Source of the DNA: Streptomyces platensis
GTDB lineage: Bacteria > Actinomycetota > Actinomycetes > Streptomycetales > Streptomycetaceae
Assembly (NCBI RefSeq): GCF_008704855.1
Contig: NZ_CP023691.1
Location: 992,001 to 1,056,000, forward strand
Length of the DNA: 64,000 nt
Reading direction: 5' to 3'
Below the pieces are notes generated by a model. It had not been told where the DNA came from. It saw only the letters and a list, made by a program, of their open reading frames with translations, and searched no databases. This document shows, piece after piece, positions 42,800 to 52,900 of this stretch. Made by a program: the position numbers and the translations under genes. Numbering within the stretch: position 1 is the first letter of the stretch; every line of letters starts with the position of its first letter.

Positions 42800-45700
42800 T
42801 CAGTCGGTACCGGGATCCACCCCGCGGGACCGCAGGAACGCGGCGAGCCCCAGGGGGGTGGGCAGTGCGAAGAACTCGGCGAGGCGGATCTCCGCTCCGA
42901 AGGACTCCTGGATCCGCTGCACCAGCAGGGCGGCGAGCAGGGAATGTCCGCCCAGGACGAAGAAGTTCGCCTCGGCGGTGACGTCCTCCCGGCCGAGCAG
43001 CTCGCGGAACAGCGAGAGCAGCGCGTCGACCAGGGCATCCTCATGGTGTTCCGCGGCCGCGCCGTGGCCGGCCGCGGCACGGCGGGCGGTGGCCAGCCGG
43101 GTGAGGTGCGGGTAGTCCACCTTCTCGTTGGCGTTGGCGGGGAGTTCATCGGTGAGGACGAAATCGTGCGGCACCGCGGACGAGGGCAGCTTCGCCCTGG
43201 CGTGTTCCCACAGCCGCTCGGCGAGGCCCTCGGTGGGGTGGGCCACCACGAAGGCCACCAGCACGGCGTCCGCACTGAGATCGCCGACGGTGACCACGGC
43301 GGCGTCGGTCACCTCGGGGTGCTCCCGCAACACCGCCTCGATTTCCGCGAGTTCCAGGCGGTTGCCGCGGAGTTTGATCTGTCGGTCCACCCGGCCGAGC
43401 ACCTCCAGTGTTCCGTTGTCCTGCCAGCGGGCCAGGTCCCCGGTGCGGTAGAAGCGCCCGTATGCGGGGTGCTCGCCGAACCGTTCGGCGGTGAGTTCCG
43501 GGCGGTTGTGGTAGCCGATCGCGACTCCGGCGCCCGCGAGGCACAGTTCGCCGTGCACACCGAGCGGGAGTTCCCGGCCGTCCGGGTCGAGGACGAAGGC
43601 GGTGGTGTTCCGCAGCGGGGTGCCGGCGTGCACCGCCCCGTCACCGGCGTCGAGCCTGCCCGCGGTGGACCAGATGGTGGTCTCGGTGGGTCCGTAGACG
43701 TTGCGGACCTCACCGGCGGTCGCCAGCAGCCGCGCCGCCAGGTCGGCGGGGAGCGCCTCGCCGCCGCACAGCACCCGCCGGCCGGCCAGGTGGTCGCCGA
43801 CCTGATCGAGCACGGTCCGCCAGGTGGTGGGGGTGGCCTGCACGATGCCCACGTCGTGCCGGATCAGCAGGTCCCGCAGCACGGTGCCGTTCACCCGGGC
43901 CTCGTCGGGGGCGACGGCCAGCCGTCCGCCGGAGGCCAGCGGGAGGAACAGCTCCAGCGCGGAGATGTCGAAGGCGAAGGTGGTCATCCACAGCGTGGCA
44001 TCGCCGGGGCCGGGCGTGAGCTCGTCGAGGAAGTGCCGGACGAGGTTGGCCAGGTTGCCGTGCGAGACCTTGGTGCCCTTGGGGCGGCCGGTGGAACCGG
44101 AGGTGTAGATGAGATACGCGCAGGCGGCGGGGTCGGGGTCCGCCGGGAGATCGGCGGTCCCGCCCTCCGTGGCGCGGAGACCGACCATGTCCAGGCGGGG
44201 GGTGCCGTCGGGCAGGGTGACCGTGTCACCGGCCAGTACGGCACGGGCGCCGGAATCCGAGAGCTGGTAGGCGATCCGGTCCGCGGGATGGTCGGGGTCG
44301 ACCGGGAGGTAGGCGCCGCCGGCCAGCCACACGCCCAGGGCCGCGGCGGCGAGTTCGGGCCCGCGGCGGGCGGCCACCGCGACCACATCGCCCGCGGTCA
44401 CCCCCGAGGCGCTCAGCAGCGCCCGGGTGTCCGCGGCCGCCTGCCACAGCTCGGCATAGGTCACGTTCCGGTCGCCGTGCGCGACGGCGACCGTGTCCGG
44501 GGCGGCGGCCGCCCGTTCGGCGACGGTGCGCAGCACGGAGGGGGTCGGTGCGTCGGTGGCGGTGCGGTTGGCCGCGGCGATGACCGTACGGTCCCGCTCC
44601 GACCACGCGGACAGTTCGCCGACGGGCCGGTCCGGTTCGGCGCCGGCCGCGACCAGCAGCGCGTCATAGCGCTGGAGCAGGAGCGCGACATCGGCCCGGC
44701 GGTGGGACTCCACCCCGTACAGCGCCTCGACGGTGATGCGGTCCGGCTCCGAGAGGATGTCGAATTCGAGGTTCATCCGGCTGTAGCCGTTGCGGACCAT
44801 CAGGGCCCGCGCCGGGAGCCCGCCGATGGTCGTCGCGTCGGAGAGCCCGCCCGGCAGGTAGTTGAACATATGCCGGAACAGCGTGGTGCTCCATGCGGAG
44901 TTGACCCGCGGGATCTCCGGCAGCAGCAGGTCCACATGCACATCGACATGGGAGACCGCCTCCAGGAACACGTCCCGGGCCTGCCGCACCAGGGCGCGGA
45001 AGCTCTGTGCCGGGTCGGTCCGGACGCGCAGCGCCAGGATGTTCACGTAGTAGCCGATGGCACCGGCGGCCTGCTGCCCGCGGATGTCGGCGGGTGAGCC
45101 GATCACGATGTCCGGACCGGCGCCGTGCCGGGCGAGCAGCAGATAGTAGGCGGCGAGCAGGATGACGGGTTCGGAGGCCCGCAGTTCCCTGCGCAGCCGG
45201 CGGACGACGTCCCGGGCCTCGTCGGAGAGGTCGTGCGCGACGGTGGCCCCCTTCAGGGTGGTCTCCGCACTCCCCTGCCGGTCCATCCACAGATCCAGCG
45301 CACCGGCGTCGAAGCCGCTCAGATGGTCGCGCCAGAACTGGAAGCTCTCCGGGCGCGGTTCGTCGGCGGCGACTGCCGCGACCGGGACGACCGCCTCGCC
45401 GGAGAGATCCGCCCCGGCGAGGACCGCGTCGTAGAGCCGGGTGAGTTCACCCATCACGATCTGCGCGGACGCCACATCGAACACCAGGTGGTGGGCCACG
45501 ACGCAGAGCACATCGCCCTCGGGCGCCTCCACCTGGCAGATCCGCAGCATGGGACGGCCGTTGAACTTGAACGGGCGGGCGGCGAGCGCGGTGAGATCGT
45601 CCGCCAGCCCGTCCGCGGTGGACCGGCTCACCTCGATGTCGATCGGGGCGTCCTGCGGGGGCAGGATCGCCTTGCGCAGCCCGGCGCCCTCGTCATGGAA

Positions 45701-45895
45701 GACGGTGCGCAGCACCTCGTGCTTGCGCAGGAGCCGGGTGGCGGCCTCGCGCAGGGCCGTGGTCCGCAGCCGGCCGGCCACCTGGATGGCGGCGGGGATG
45801 TTGTTCACCCCACTGTCCGGGACCAGCTTGTCGAGCAGCCACAGCGCCTCCTCTTTCTGACTGGCCCGGGAGAGCGGCGTGCTCCTTGGCTGCAT
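42800..45895 (-). CDS. single-module NRPS, C-A-T, predicted glycine
   Basis: A 1031-residue non-ribosomal peptide synthetase module. The condensation domain has the active HHxxxD as AHHLVFD (His135-Asp140). The adenylation domain has YTSGSTGRPKG, FAFDISALELF, NVYGPTETTIW, YRTGDLARW and NANEKVDYPHL. Specificity residues read by eye are D-I-L-Q-L-G-V-I-W with Lys, which matches the known glycine code. The carrier domain is FFVLGGHSLLAA (Ser985). The protein ends 46 residues later, so there is no thioesterase or reductase. It would condense the finished polyketide onto glycine and leave an N-(beta-ketoacyl)-glycyl thioester. It lies 35 bp downstream of the Dieckmann cyclase gene. ATG at 45895 with AAAGGAA upstream. 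Confidence 0.95.
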   Translation of the reverse strand: MQPRSTPLSRASQKEEALWLLDKLVPDSGVNNIPAAIQVAGRLRTTALREAATRLLRKHEVLRTVFHDEGAGLRKAILPPQDAPIDIEVSRSTADGLADDLTALAARPFKFNGRPMLRICQVEAPEGDVLCVVAHHLVFDVASAQIVMGELTRLYDAVLAGADLSGEAVVPVAAVAADEPRPESFQFWRDHLSGFDAGALDLWMDRQGSAETTLKGATVAHDLSDEARDVVRRLRRELRASEPVILLAAYYLLLARHGAGPDIVIGSPADIRGQQAAGAIGYYVNILALRVRTDPAQSFRALVRQARDVFLEAVSHVDVHVDLLLPEIPRVNSAWSTTLFRHMFNYLPGGLSDATTIGGLPARALMVRNGYSRMNLEFDILSEPDRITVEALYGVESHRRADVALLLQRYDALLVAAGAEPDRPVGELSAWSERDRTVIAAANRTATDAPTPSVLRTVAERAAAAPDTVAVAHGDRNVTYAELWQAAADTRALLSASGVTAGDVVAVAARRGPELAAAALGVWLAGGAYLPVDPDHPADRIAYQLSDSGARAVLAGDTVTLPDGTPRLDMVGLRATEGGTADLPADPDPAACAYLIYTSGSTGRPKGTKVSHGNLANLVRHFLDELTPGPGDATLWMTTFAFDISALELFLPLASGGRLAVAPDEARVNGTVLRDLLIRHDVGIVQATPTTWRTVLDQVGDHLAGRRVLCGGEALPADLAARLLATAGEVRNVYGPTETTIWSTAGRLDAGDGAVHAGTPLRNTTAFVLDPDGRELPLGVHGELCLAGAGVAIGYHNRPELTAERFGEHPAYGRFYRTGDLARWQDNGTLEVLGRVDRQIKLRGNRLELAEIEAVLREHPEVTDAAVVTVGDLSADAVLVAFVVAHPTEGLAERLWEHARAKLPSSAVPHDFVLTDELPANANEKVDYPHLTRLATARRAAAGHGAAAEHHEDALVDALLSLFRELLGREDVTAEANFFVLGGHSLLAALLVQRIQESFGAEIRLAEFFALPTPLGLAAFLRSRGVDPGTD

Positions 45896-45930
45896 GCGCG
45901 AGTTCCTTTCGACTGCTGGGGTGAGGTCCG

Positions 45931-46743
45931 TCAGCTCAGCAGGCCGGTGACCGTGGTGGCGACGTCGGGCGTGCGCAGCAGATCGGCGTGCTCGACGGGG
46001 AAGCGGATCTCCTTGGCCACCCGGGCGGCCCGGTCGGCTTCGGACAGCGGGTTGAGTCCGCTGGTGGGGGTCGCGGAGGTCATCGCGGTCAGCGACTTCC
46101 AGCCGGCCGTCGGGTCGAGGTCGCTGCCCCGTACGAAGAAGTGCAGGAACAGGCCGAAGGTGGCGACGAATTCCTCGCTGCGCTTGGCGTCCAGGCCCAC
46201 CCGTGCGAAGGCCGCGCCGCCGACCTCCCGGAAGATCTCCAGCAGCCGCTCACCGAACTTCTTGATGTCGCCCTCGTCGGTCAGTGCCTGGCCGGCGGCC
46301 TGCTGGGCGTGTGCGATCTCCTCCGGCTTGAGCAGCCCGGACATCCCCTCCATGGTGGTCAGGAAGTGGTGGCAGACCACATCCCGCCGGGGCAGCTCGG
46401 GGTCGAAGCCGATGAGGACGGGCGTCTCGCCCTGGCTGCGTCCGATGCGCTCGGCCAGCGCCGCCGCGTACACCGCTCCGACGCAGTAGCCCATGACGGC
46501 CCGGACCGGCCGGCCGTCCCGGAGCACGTCCTGCGCCCAGCGCTCGACGTAGTCGGCGCCGGTCATTCCGGCGTCCTCCTCCGGGGCGGGCGGCAGTGTC
46601 TCCCAGAGCGAGAATTGCGGATGGGCGAGCGCGACGAATTCCGGAAAACCTGCCTGCGGTCTTCCGGTCACCGCGAAATCGACCGCGAGTACCAGATCCT
46701 TTCCGTCCGAAGTCAAAGATTTCCACGAGCCGGGAACTGCCAT
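45931..46743 (-). CDS. stand-alone Dieckmann cyclase with Cys nucleophile (tetramate-forming)
   Basis: A 270-residue alpha/beta-hydrolase-like protein. The nucleophile elbow reads VMGYCVGAVYAAAL, GxCxG in place of GxSxG, giving Cys87. The acid is Asp114 in LIGFDPELP and the base His252 in FPVEHADLL. This Cys-Asp-His set and spacing closely match the Cys89-Asp116-His253 triad reported for NcmC, the prototype of the NcmC/TrdC/SlgL family of tetramic-acid and pyridone-forming Dieckmann cyclases. The neighbouring NRPS lacks a release domain and the PKS ends in a ketone, so this enzyme is the expected release step, closing N-acyl-glycyl thioester to a 3-acyl tetramic acid. The gene carries TTAGGGGT 68 bases before its ATG. 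Confidence 0.88.
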   Translation of the reverse strand: MAVPGSWKSLTSDGKDLVLAVDFAVTGRPQAGFPEFVALAHPQFSLWETLPPAPEEDAGMTGADYVERWAQDVLRDGRPVRAVMGYCVGAVYAAALAERIGRSQGETPVLIGFDPELPRRDVVCHHFLTTMEGMSGLLKPEEIAHAQQAAGQALTDEGDIKKFGERLLEIFREVGGAAFARVGLDAKRSEEFVATFGLFLHFFVRGSDLDPTAGWKSLTAMTSATPTSGLNPLSEADRAARVAKEIRFPVEHADLLRTPDVATTVTGLLS

Positions 46744-46810
46744 GTGGATTCACTCTCCGAGCTGAGCGTGTCGGTGCACGCAGCGTATGGGCCGCCCCAG
46801 GAGCCGGAAC

Positions 46811-46829
46811 ACCCCTAAGGAACCCCTTA
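46811..46829 (-). promoter_or_regulatory. paired TTAGGGGT / TAAGGGGTT motifs before the Dieckmann cyclase
   Basis: The minus strand carries TTAGGGGT (46811-46818) and TAAGGGGTT (46821-46829); together they form CTAAGG-AACC-CCTTAG, a small palindrome. They lie 68-86 bases before the ATG and match the motif before the type II thioesterase and amino-acid oxidase. Confidence 0.45.
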
Positions 46830-46915
46830 GTACCCCGAACCGGCCCAGGGGGAAGGCCGGTTCGCCGGACGGGACGGGCCCGTCCGGCGAGGACCTGAAC
46901 AACACCCGGGCGGTG

Positions 46916-49900
46916 TCAGGCGAGTTCGGATTCCAGGAACTCGACGACCGCGTTGGGGGTCGGATAATCGTAGACAAGCGCGGCGGGCAGCGACAGTCCG
47001 GTGATGCGGTTCAGCGCATTACGGAATTCGACCGCGGACAGCGAATTGAATCCGGCATCGAGGAAATCGAGGTCGGGTTCGACCGCCGCGGCACTTTCGT
47101 GACCCAGTGCCCGGGCCGCCACGCCACGGGCGATTTCCAGCAGGGTTTCCTGCCGGCCCGCCGCGTCGAGCTCCTTCAGATAGGCCCGCAGTGCCTCCGG
47201 GTCCACCTCGTCCCCGGTGTCCGCCGCGGGCTCCTGGGCGGGCCGGCGCACCTCGGGCAGGGCGCGCAGCAGCGAACCGGTCCGGGTGACGGCGAGTTCC
47301 GCCCAGTCCGCCTCGGCGACCGTGACGGACTGCTCGCCGCACTCGACCGCCCGGGCGAACACGCTCTCCGGGGAGGACGCGCCGTCCCAGCAGAGCACCG
47401 TCCCGCTGAGCCCCTCGGCCCGGCGCCGGCGCACCAGCTCCTCGCGGTACGCGCCCGCCGCGGTGACCGCGGCCTGCGACGGATCGCCCCAGGTGCTCGC
47501 CGCCGGGGCGAGCAGCACGAACGCGGCGGCGTCGCGGGCGAGTTCGTGCAGATTCTCGGACTCGCGCACGGCTCGCTCCAGCACCTGGCCGAACTGCGCG
47601 ACAGTGGCGGAGCCGACCGGCTGGTCCTCGGCGCCGCCGAGGCCGTGCACGACGGTGCTCAGCGGATGCGCCGCGGGGACGCGGTCCAGCAGCCGGGCCA
47701 GTGCCTGGCGGTCCGTCAGTGCCTCGTCGATGACGGTCACCGGGACGCCGGGGGACTCCCCCGCGAGGGCCGGGGGCACCAGCAGATGCGCGGCGCCGTT
47801 GCGGGCCAGCCAGCGGGCGACCGGCGGGCCGGCGGCGCCCAGTTCACCGGCGAGCAGCACGGTGCCGGTGGGCCGCCAGGGCCGGTGGGCGGCGCCCCGG
47901 CCGGCGTGACCGAGCCGGCGGGCGAACACCCCGGAGGGGCGCAGGGCCAGCTCGTCCTCGCCGTCGGCGTCGGCCAGCAGCTGGGCCAGCCAGGCTCCTT
48001 GACGTGCGTCCAAGGTGTCCGGGAGATCGATCAGGCCGCCCCGGTGACCGGGCCGGGCCGCGGCGACCGCCCGGCCGAGGCCCCACACCAGCGCCGCTGC
48101 CGTTCCGGCCGTACGGCCCGTACGGGTCAGCGAGACCGCGCCCCGGGTCAGGCACCACAGCGGTGCTCCCGGCGCCGCGTCGTCGAGCGCCTGGGTCAGG
48201 GCCATGGTCCCGGCCACACCGGACGGCACCGACGGGTGCTCCGGATGCGGCTGCTCGTCCAGCGCCCACAGGGAGACCACTCCGGCGATTCCCGCCGGGA
48301 GTCCGGCGAGCAGCCCGGCCAGCCGTTCCCGGTCGGCGTCCGCGCCGGTCACGGTGAGCTGCCGCACCTCGGCGCCGTGCGCCCGCAGCGTCTCGGCGAC
48401 CGACCGTGCGCAGTCCCCCTCCAGGTGCTGCTCCGGGACGAGCAGCGCCCAGGTGCCGGACAGTTCGGCCGTGGACAGTTCGCTGACCACGTGCCAGTCG
48501 GCCCGGTAGCGCGTGCCGTCCGCCGCGGACTCCCCGCGGCGGAGAGCCGACAGGGCCGGCAGCAGCGCGCCGATCGGCTGGTTCTCGTCGAGGTCCAGGG
48601 TGCGCAGCAGGGCGCCGAGGTCCTCCTGTTCCACCAGCTCCCAGAAGCGGGCCTCGACCGGGTCCGATGCGTCCGGGCGGCTTTCACCGGCCGGGCCGTC
48701 GGCCTCGGGCCAGTACCGCTGCCGCTGGAAGGCGTAGGTCGGCAGGGCGACCCGGCGGCCACCGTCGCACAGCGGGAGCCAGTCCACGGCCGCGCCGCGG
48801 ACATGGGCACCGGCCAGGGCCTGGAGCAGCGCCTCGTCCTCCGCCCGGTCCTTGCGCAGCGCGGGCAGGAACTCCCCGCCGGGCAGGCTCTCCTGGCCCA
48901 TGGCGCTGAGCACACCGCCGGGGCCGAGTTCGAGGAAGGTGTCCAGCCCCTCGGTGTGCAGCGCCTGCATGCCGTCGTGGAAGCGCACGGCTTCCCGGAT
49001 GTGCCGGACCCAGTAGCCGGGGTCGCGCAGCTGGTCCGGCTCGGCGAGCCGGCCGGTCAGGTTGGACACCACGGGGAGACGCGGTGCGGCGTAGGTCAGG
49101 CCTTCGGCGACGGTGCGGAACTCGTCCAGGACGGGGTCCATCAGCGGCGAGTGGAACGCATGGCTGACCCGGAGCTGTTTGGTGCGGTACCCCTTGTCCG
49201 CCAGGGTCGCGGCGAGTGCGGTCACCGGGGCCTCGGCACCGGAGAGCACCACGGCCTCCGGCCCGTTCACCGCGGCGATGCTCACCTGGCCGGAGAGCAG
49301 CGGCAGGACCACGTCCTCAGGGGCCCGTACGGCCACCATCACGCCGCCGGCGGGCAGGCTCTGCATGAGCCGGCCGCGGGCCGCGACCAGCTTCGCCGCG
49401 TCCGCGAGCGACCAGACACCCGCGAGGTGGGCCGCGGTGACCTCGCCGATGGAGTGGCCCAGCAGGGCGTCGGGGACCACGCCGAGGGATTCCACCAGCC
49501 GGAACAGCGCGACCTCGACGGCGAACAGCGCGGCCTGGGCGTACTGGGTCTGATCCAGCAGGGCCGCCTCGAGAGTGTCCGGTGCGGCCCACACCACCTC
49601 GCGCAACGGCCGGGGCAGCAGAGCGTCGAAGGCCGCGCACACCTCGTCCCAGGCGCGGGCGAACACCGAGTGGGCCGCGTGGAGTTCCCGGCCCATTCCG
49701 AGCCGCTGGGCGCCCTGGCCGGTGAAGAGCACCCCGATCCGGCCCTCCCCGGCGACCCCGGAGACCACACCCGCCGGGTGCGTCCCCGCGGCCAGCGCCC
49801 GGGCGCCGGTCAGCAGTGCCGCCCGGTCCCCGACCAGCACGGCGCGGTGCCGCAGCGCGGACCGGGTCGACACCAGGGAGAAGCCCACGTCCACCGGGTC

Positions 49901-52900
49901 CGGGTCGCCCTCGGCGAGGGCGGCCAGCCGTCCGGCCTGGGCCCGCAGGGCCTGGGCCGAGTGCGCGGAGAGCACCCACGGCAGCACCGCGGGAGCCGGC
50001 CCGGTGCCGGGGGCGGCCGGGGTACGGGCCGCCGAGGGCTGTTCCAGGATCAGATGCGCGTTGGTGCCGCTGATCCCGAACGAGGAGACCGCGGCCCGCC
50101 TGGGCTGTCCGGTCTCGGGCCACTCGCGTGCCTCGGTGAGCAGCTCGACCGCGCCGGACTCCCAGTCCACGTGGGTGGAGGGCCGGTCCACGTGCAGTGT
50201 CCGGGGCAGTACGCCGTGCTGCATGGCGAGGACCATCTTCATCACCCCGGCCACACCGGCCGCGGCCTGGGTGTGCCCGATGTTGGACTTGATCGAGCCG
50301 AGCCACATCGGGTGGTCCTCGGGCCGGTCCTGCCCGTAGGTCGCCAGCAGGGCCTGTGCCTCGATGGGGTCACCGAGGGTGGTGCCCGTGCCGTGCGCCT
50401 CCACCGCGTCGATCTGGTCGGCGTTCAGCCGGGCGTTGGCCAGGGCCTGGCGGATCAGCCGCTGCTGGGACGGGCCGTTCGGCGCGGTCATCCCGTTGGA
50501 GGCGCCGTCCTGGTTCACCGCCGACCCCCGCACCACGGCGAGGACCGGGTGGCCGTTGCGCACCGCGTCGGAGAGCCGCTCGACGAGCAGGACGCCCGCG
50601 CCCTCGGCCCAGCCGGCGCCGTCGGCCGCGTCCGCGAAGGACTTGCACCGGCCGTCCGGGGCGAGCCCGCGCTGCCGGGAGAAGTCGATGAAGGTGCCCG
50701 GCGTCGCCATCACCGACACCCCGCCGGCCAGGGCGAGGGAGCACTCCCCCTGCCGCAGGGCCTGTACCGCGAGATGCAGGGCGACCAGCGAGGACGAACA
50801 GGCCGTGTCCACGGTGACCGCGGGGCCCTCCAGGCCGAAGGTGTAGGAGATCCGGCCGGAGACGGCGCCACCGGCGACGCCGACGCCCACATAGCCGTCG
50901 AGCTGTTCGGACGCGGCGGTCAGCATGCCGTAGTCGTTGTACATCACCCCGGCGAACACACCGGTGCCGCTGCCCTTCAGCGCCGCCGGGTCGATCCCGG
51001 CGCGCTCGAAGGTCTCCCAGGAGGTCTCCAGCAGCAGCCGCTGCTGCGGGTCCATCGCCAGGGCCTCCTTGGGGCTGATCCCGAAGAAGCCGGCGTCGAA
51101 CCGCGCCGCGTCGTAGAGGAATCCGCCCTCGGTGCAGTAGCTGGTGCCCGGGTGGTCCGGGTCCGGGTCGAAGAGGCGCTCCATGTCCCAGCCCCGGTCC
51201 GCGGGGAAGGCGGACACCGCGTCCGTGCCGCTGGTCAGCAGCTGCCACAGCTTCTCCGGCGAGTCGACGCCACCGGGGTAGCGACAGCCCATCCCGATGA
51301 TGGCGATCGGCTCATCGGCGCGGACGGCGGCGGGTGCACCGGCCGGGGTGCCGGCGGCCGCGCCCAGCAGTTCGTCCCGGACGAACCCGGCGAGCTCCAG
51401 CGGGGTCGGATAGTCGAACACCAGGGTCGCGGGCAGCCGGAGGCCGACCGCCGCGCCGAGCCGGTTGCGGAGCTCGACCGCGGTCAGCGAGTCGAAGCCG
51501 ATCTCCTTGAACGGCCGGGCGGATTCCACGGATTGCGGACCGGCGTAGCCGAGCACGGCCGCGACCTGGGCGCGGACCAGATCGAGCAGGGTGCGGTCCC
51601 GTTCCGCGGCGGACATCCCGGTCAGGCGCTCGCGCAGTTCGGAGGTGGCGGCGGCGCCGCTGTCCACTTGCCGCCGGCCGGGCATCCGGACCAGGCCGCG
51701 CAGCAGTTCGGGCACCATCCCGGAACCGGCCTGCTGCCGCAGTGCGGCGAGGTCGAGGCGGGCGGGGACCAGCAGTGCGTCCCCCGCGGCGCGTGCCGCG
51801 TCGAACAGTGCGACGCCCTGCGCCGTGGACAGTCCGGTCATGCCGGAGAGGGACATCCGGGCGAGCGCGGCCTCGTCCAGTGCCTCGGTCAGACCGCTCG
51901 CCTCCGTCCAGCGTCCCCATGCCAGGGAGAGCGCGGGCAGCCCGACGGCGCGCCGGTGTGCGGCGAGGGCGTCGACGAAGGCGTTGGCGGCGGCGTAGTT
52001 GGCCTGCCCGGAGCCGCCGAGGACACCGGCGGCGGAGGAGAACACCACGAAGGCCGCCAGGTCGAGGTCCCGGGTCAGCTCGTGCAGATGCCAGGCGGCG
52101 TCCACCTTGGGCCGCATCACCGCGTCCAGGCGCTCCTGGTTCAGCGACTCCAGCACTCCGTCGTCCAGTGTGCCGGCGGCGCTGATCACGCCGGTCAGCG
52201 GACGGTCGGCGGGGATGTCGGCGAGCAGTGCGCGCAGCGCCGTACGGTCGGCCGCGTCGCAGGCGGCGATCTCCACTTCGGCGCCGAGTTCCCGCAGTTC
52301 GGCCGTCAGCCCGGCCGCGCCCTTGGCCCTGCTGCCGCTGCGGCTGGTGAGCAGCAGGTGCCGGACGCCGTGCTCGGTCACCAGATGACGGGCGAACAGC
52401 GCGCCCAGGGTTCCGGTGCCGCCGGTGATCAGTACGGTGCCGCCGGGGGTGAACTCGGGTGCGGGGGCGGCGGATACGGCCATTCTGGCCAGCCGCGGCA
52501 GCCGGATCTCACCGGCCCGCAGGGCGAGCTGGTCCGCGCCGAGGGCCAGCGCGGCGGGCAGCGCACGGGCGGAGGTCTCCAGCCCGTCGGAGTCCAGGAG
52601 GACGAACCGGCCCGGGTGTTCGGACTGGGCGGTGCGCAGCAGGCCCCAGACCGGGGCGTGCACCAGATCCGTCAGGTCCGCCCCGGGCTCGGTGGCCACC
52701 GCGCCCTGGGTGGCGATCACCAGCCGGGCGTCGGCGAACCGCTCCTCGGCCAGCCAGTCCTGGGCGAGCGTGAGCAGCCGGCCGGTCGCCTCCCGGACCG
52801 CCGCGGTGATCTCGGGCGCCTCCGGCGGGGCGCAGGAGACGAGCACGGCGTCGGGCACCGGCGCACCGGCGTCCATGGCGCGGAGCAGCGCGGCCAGTTC

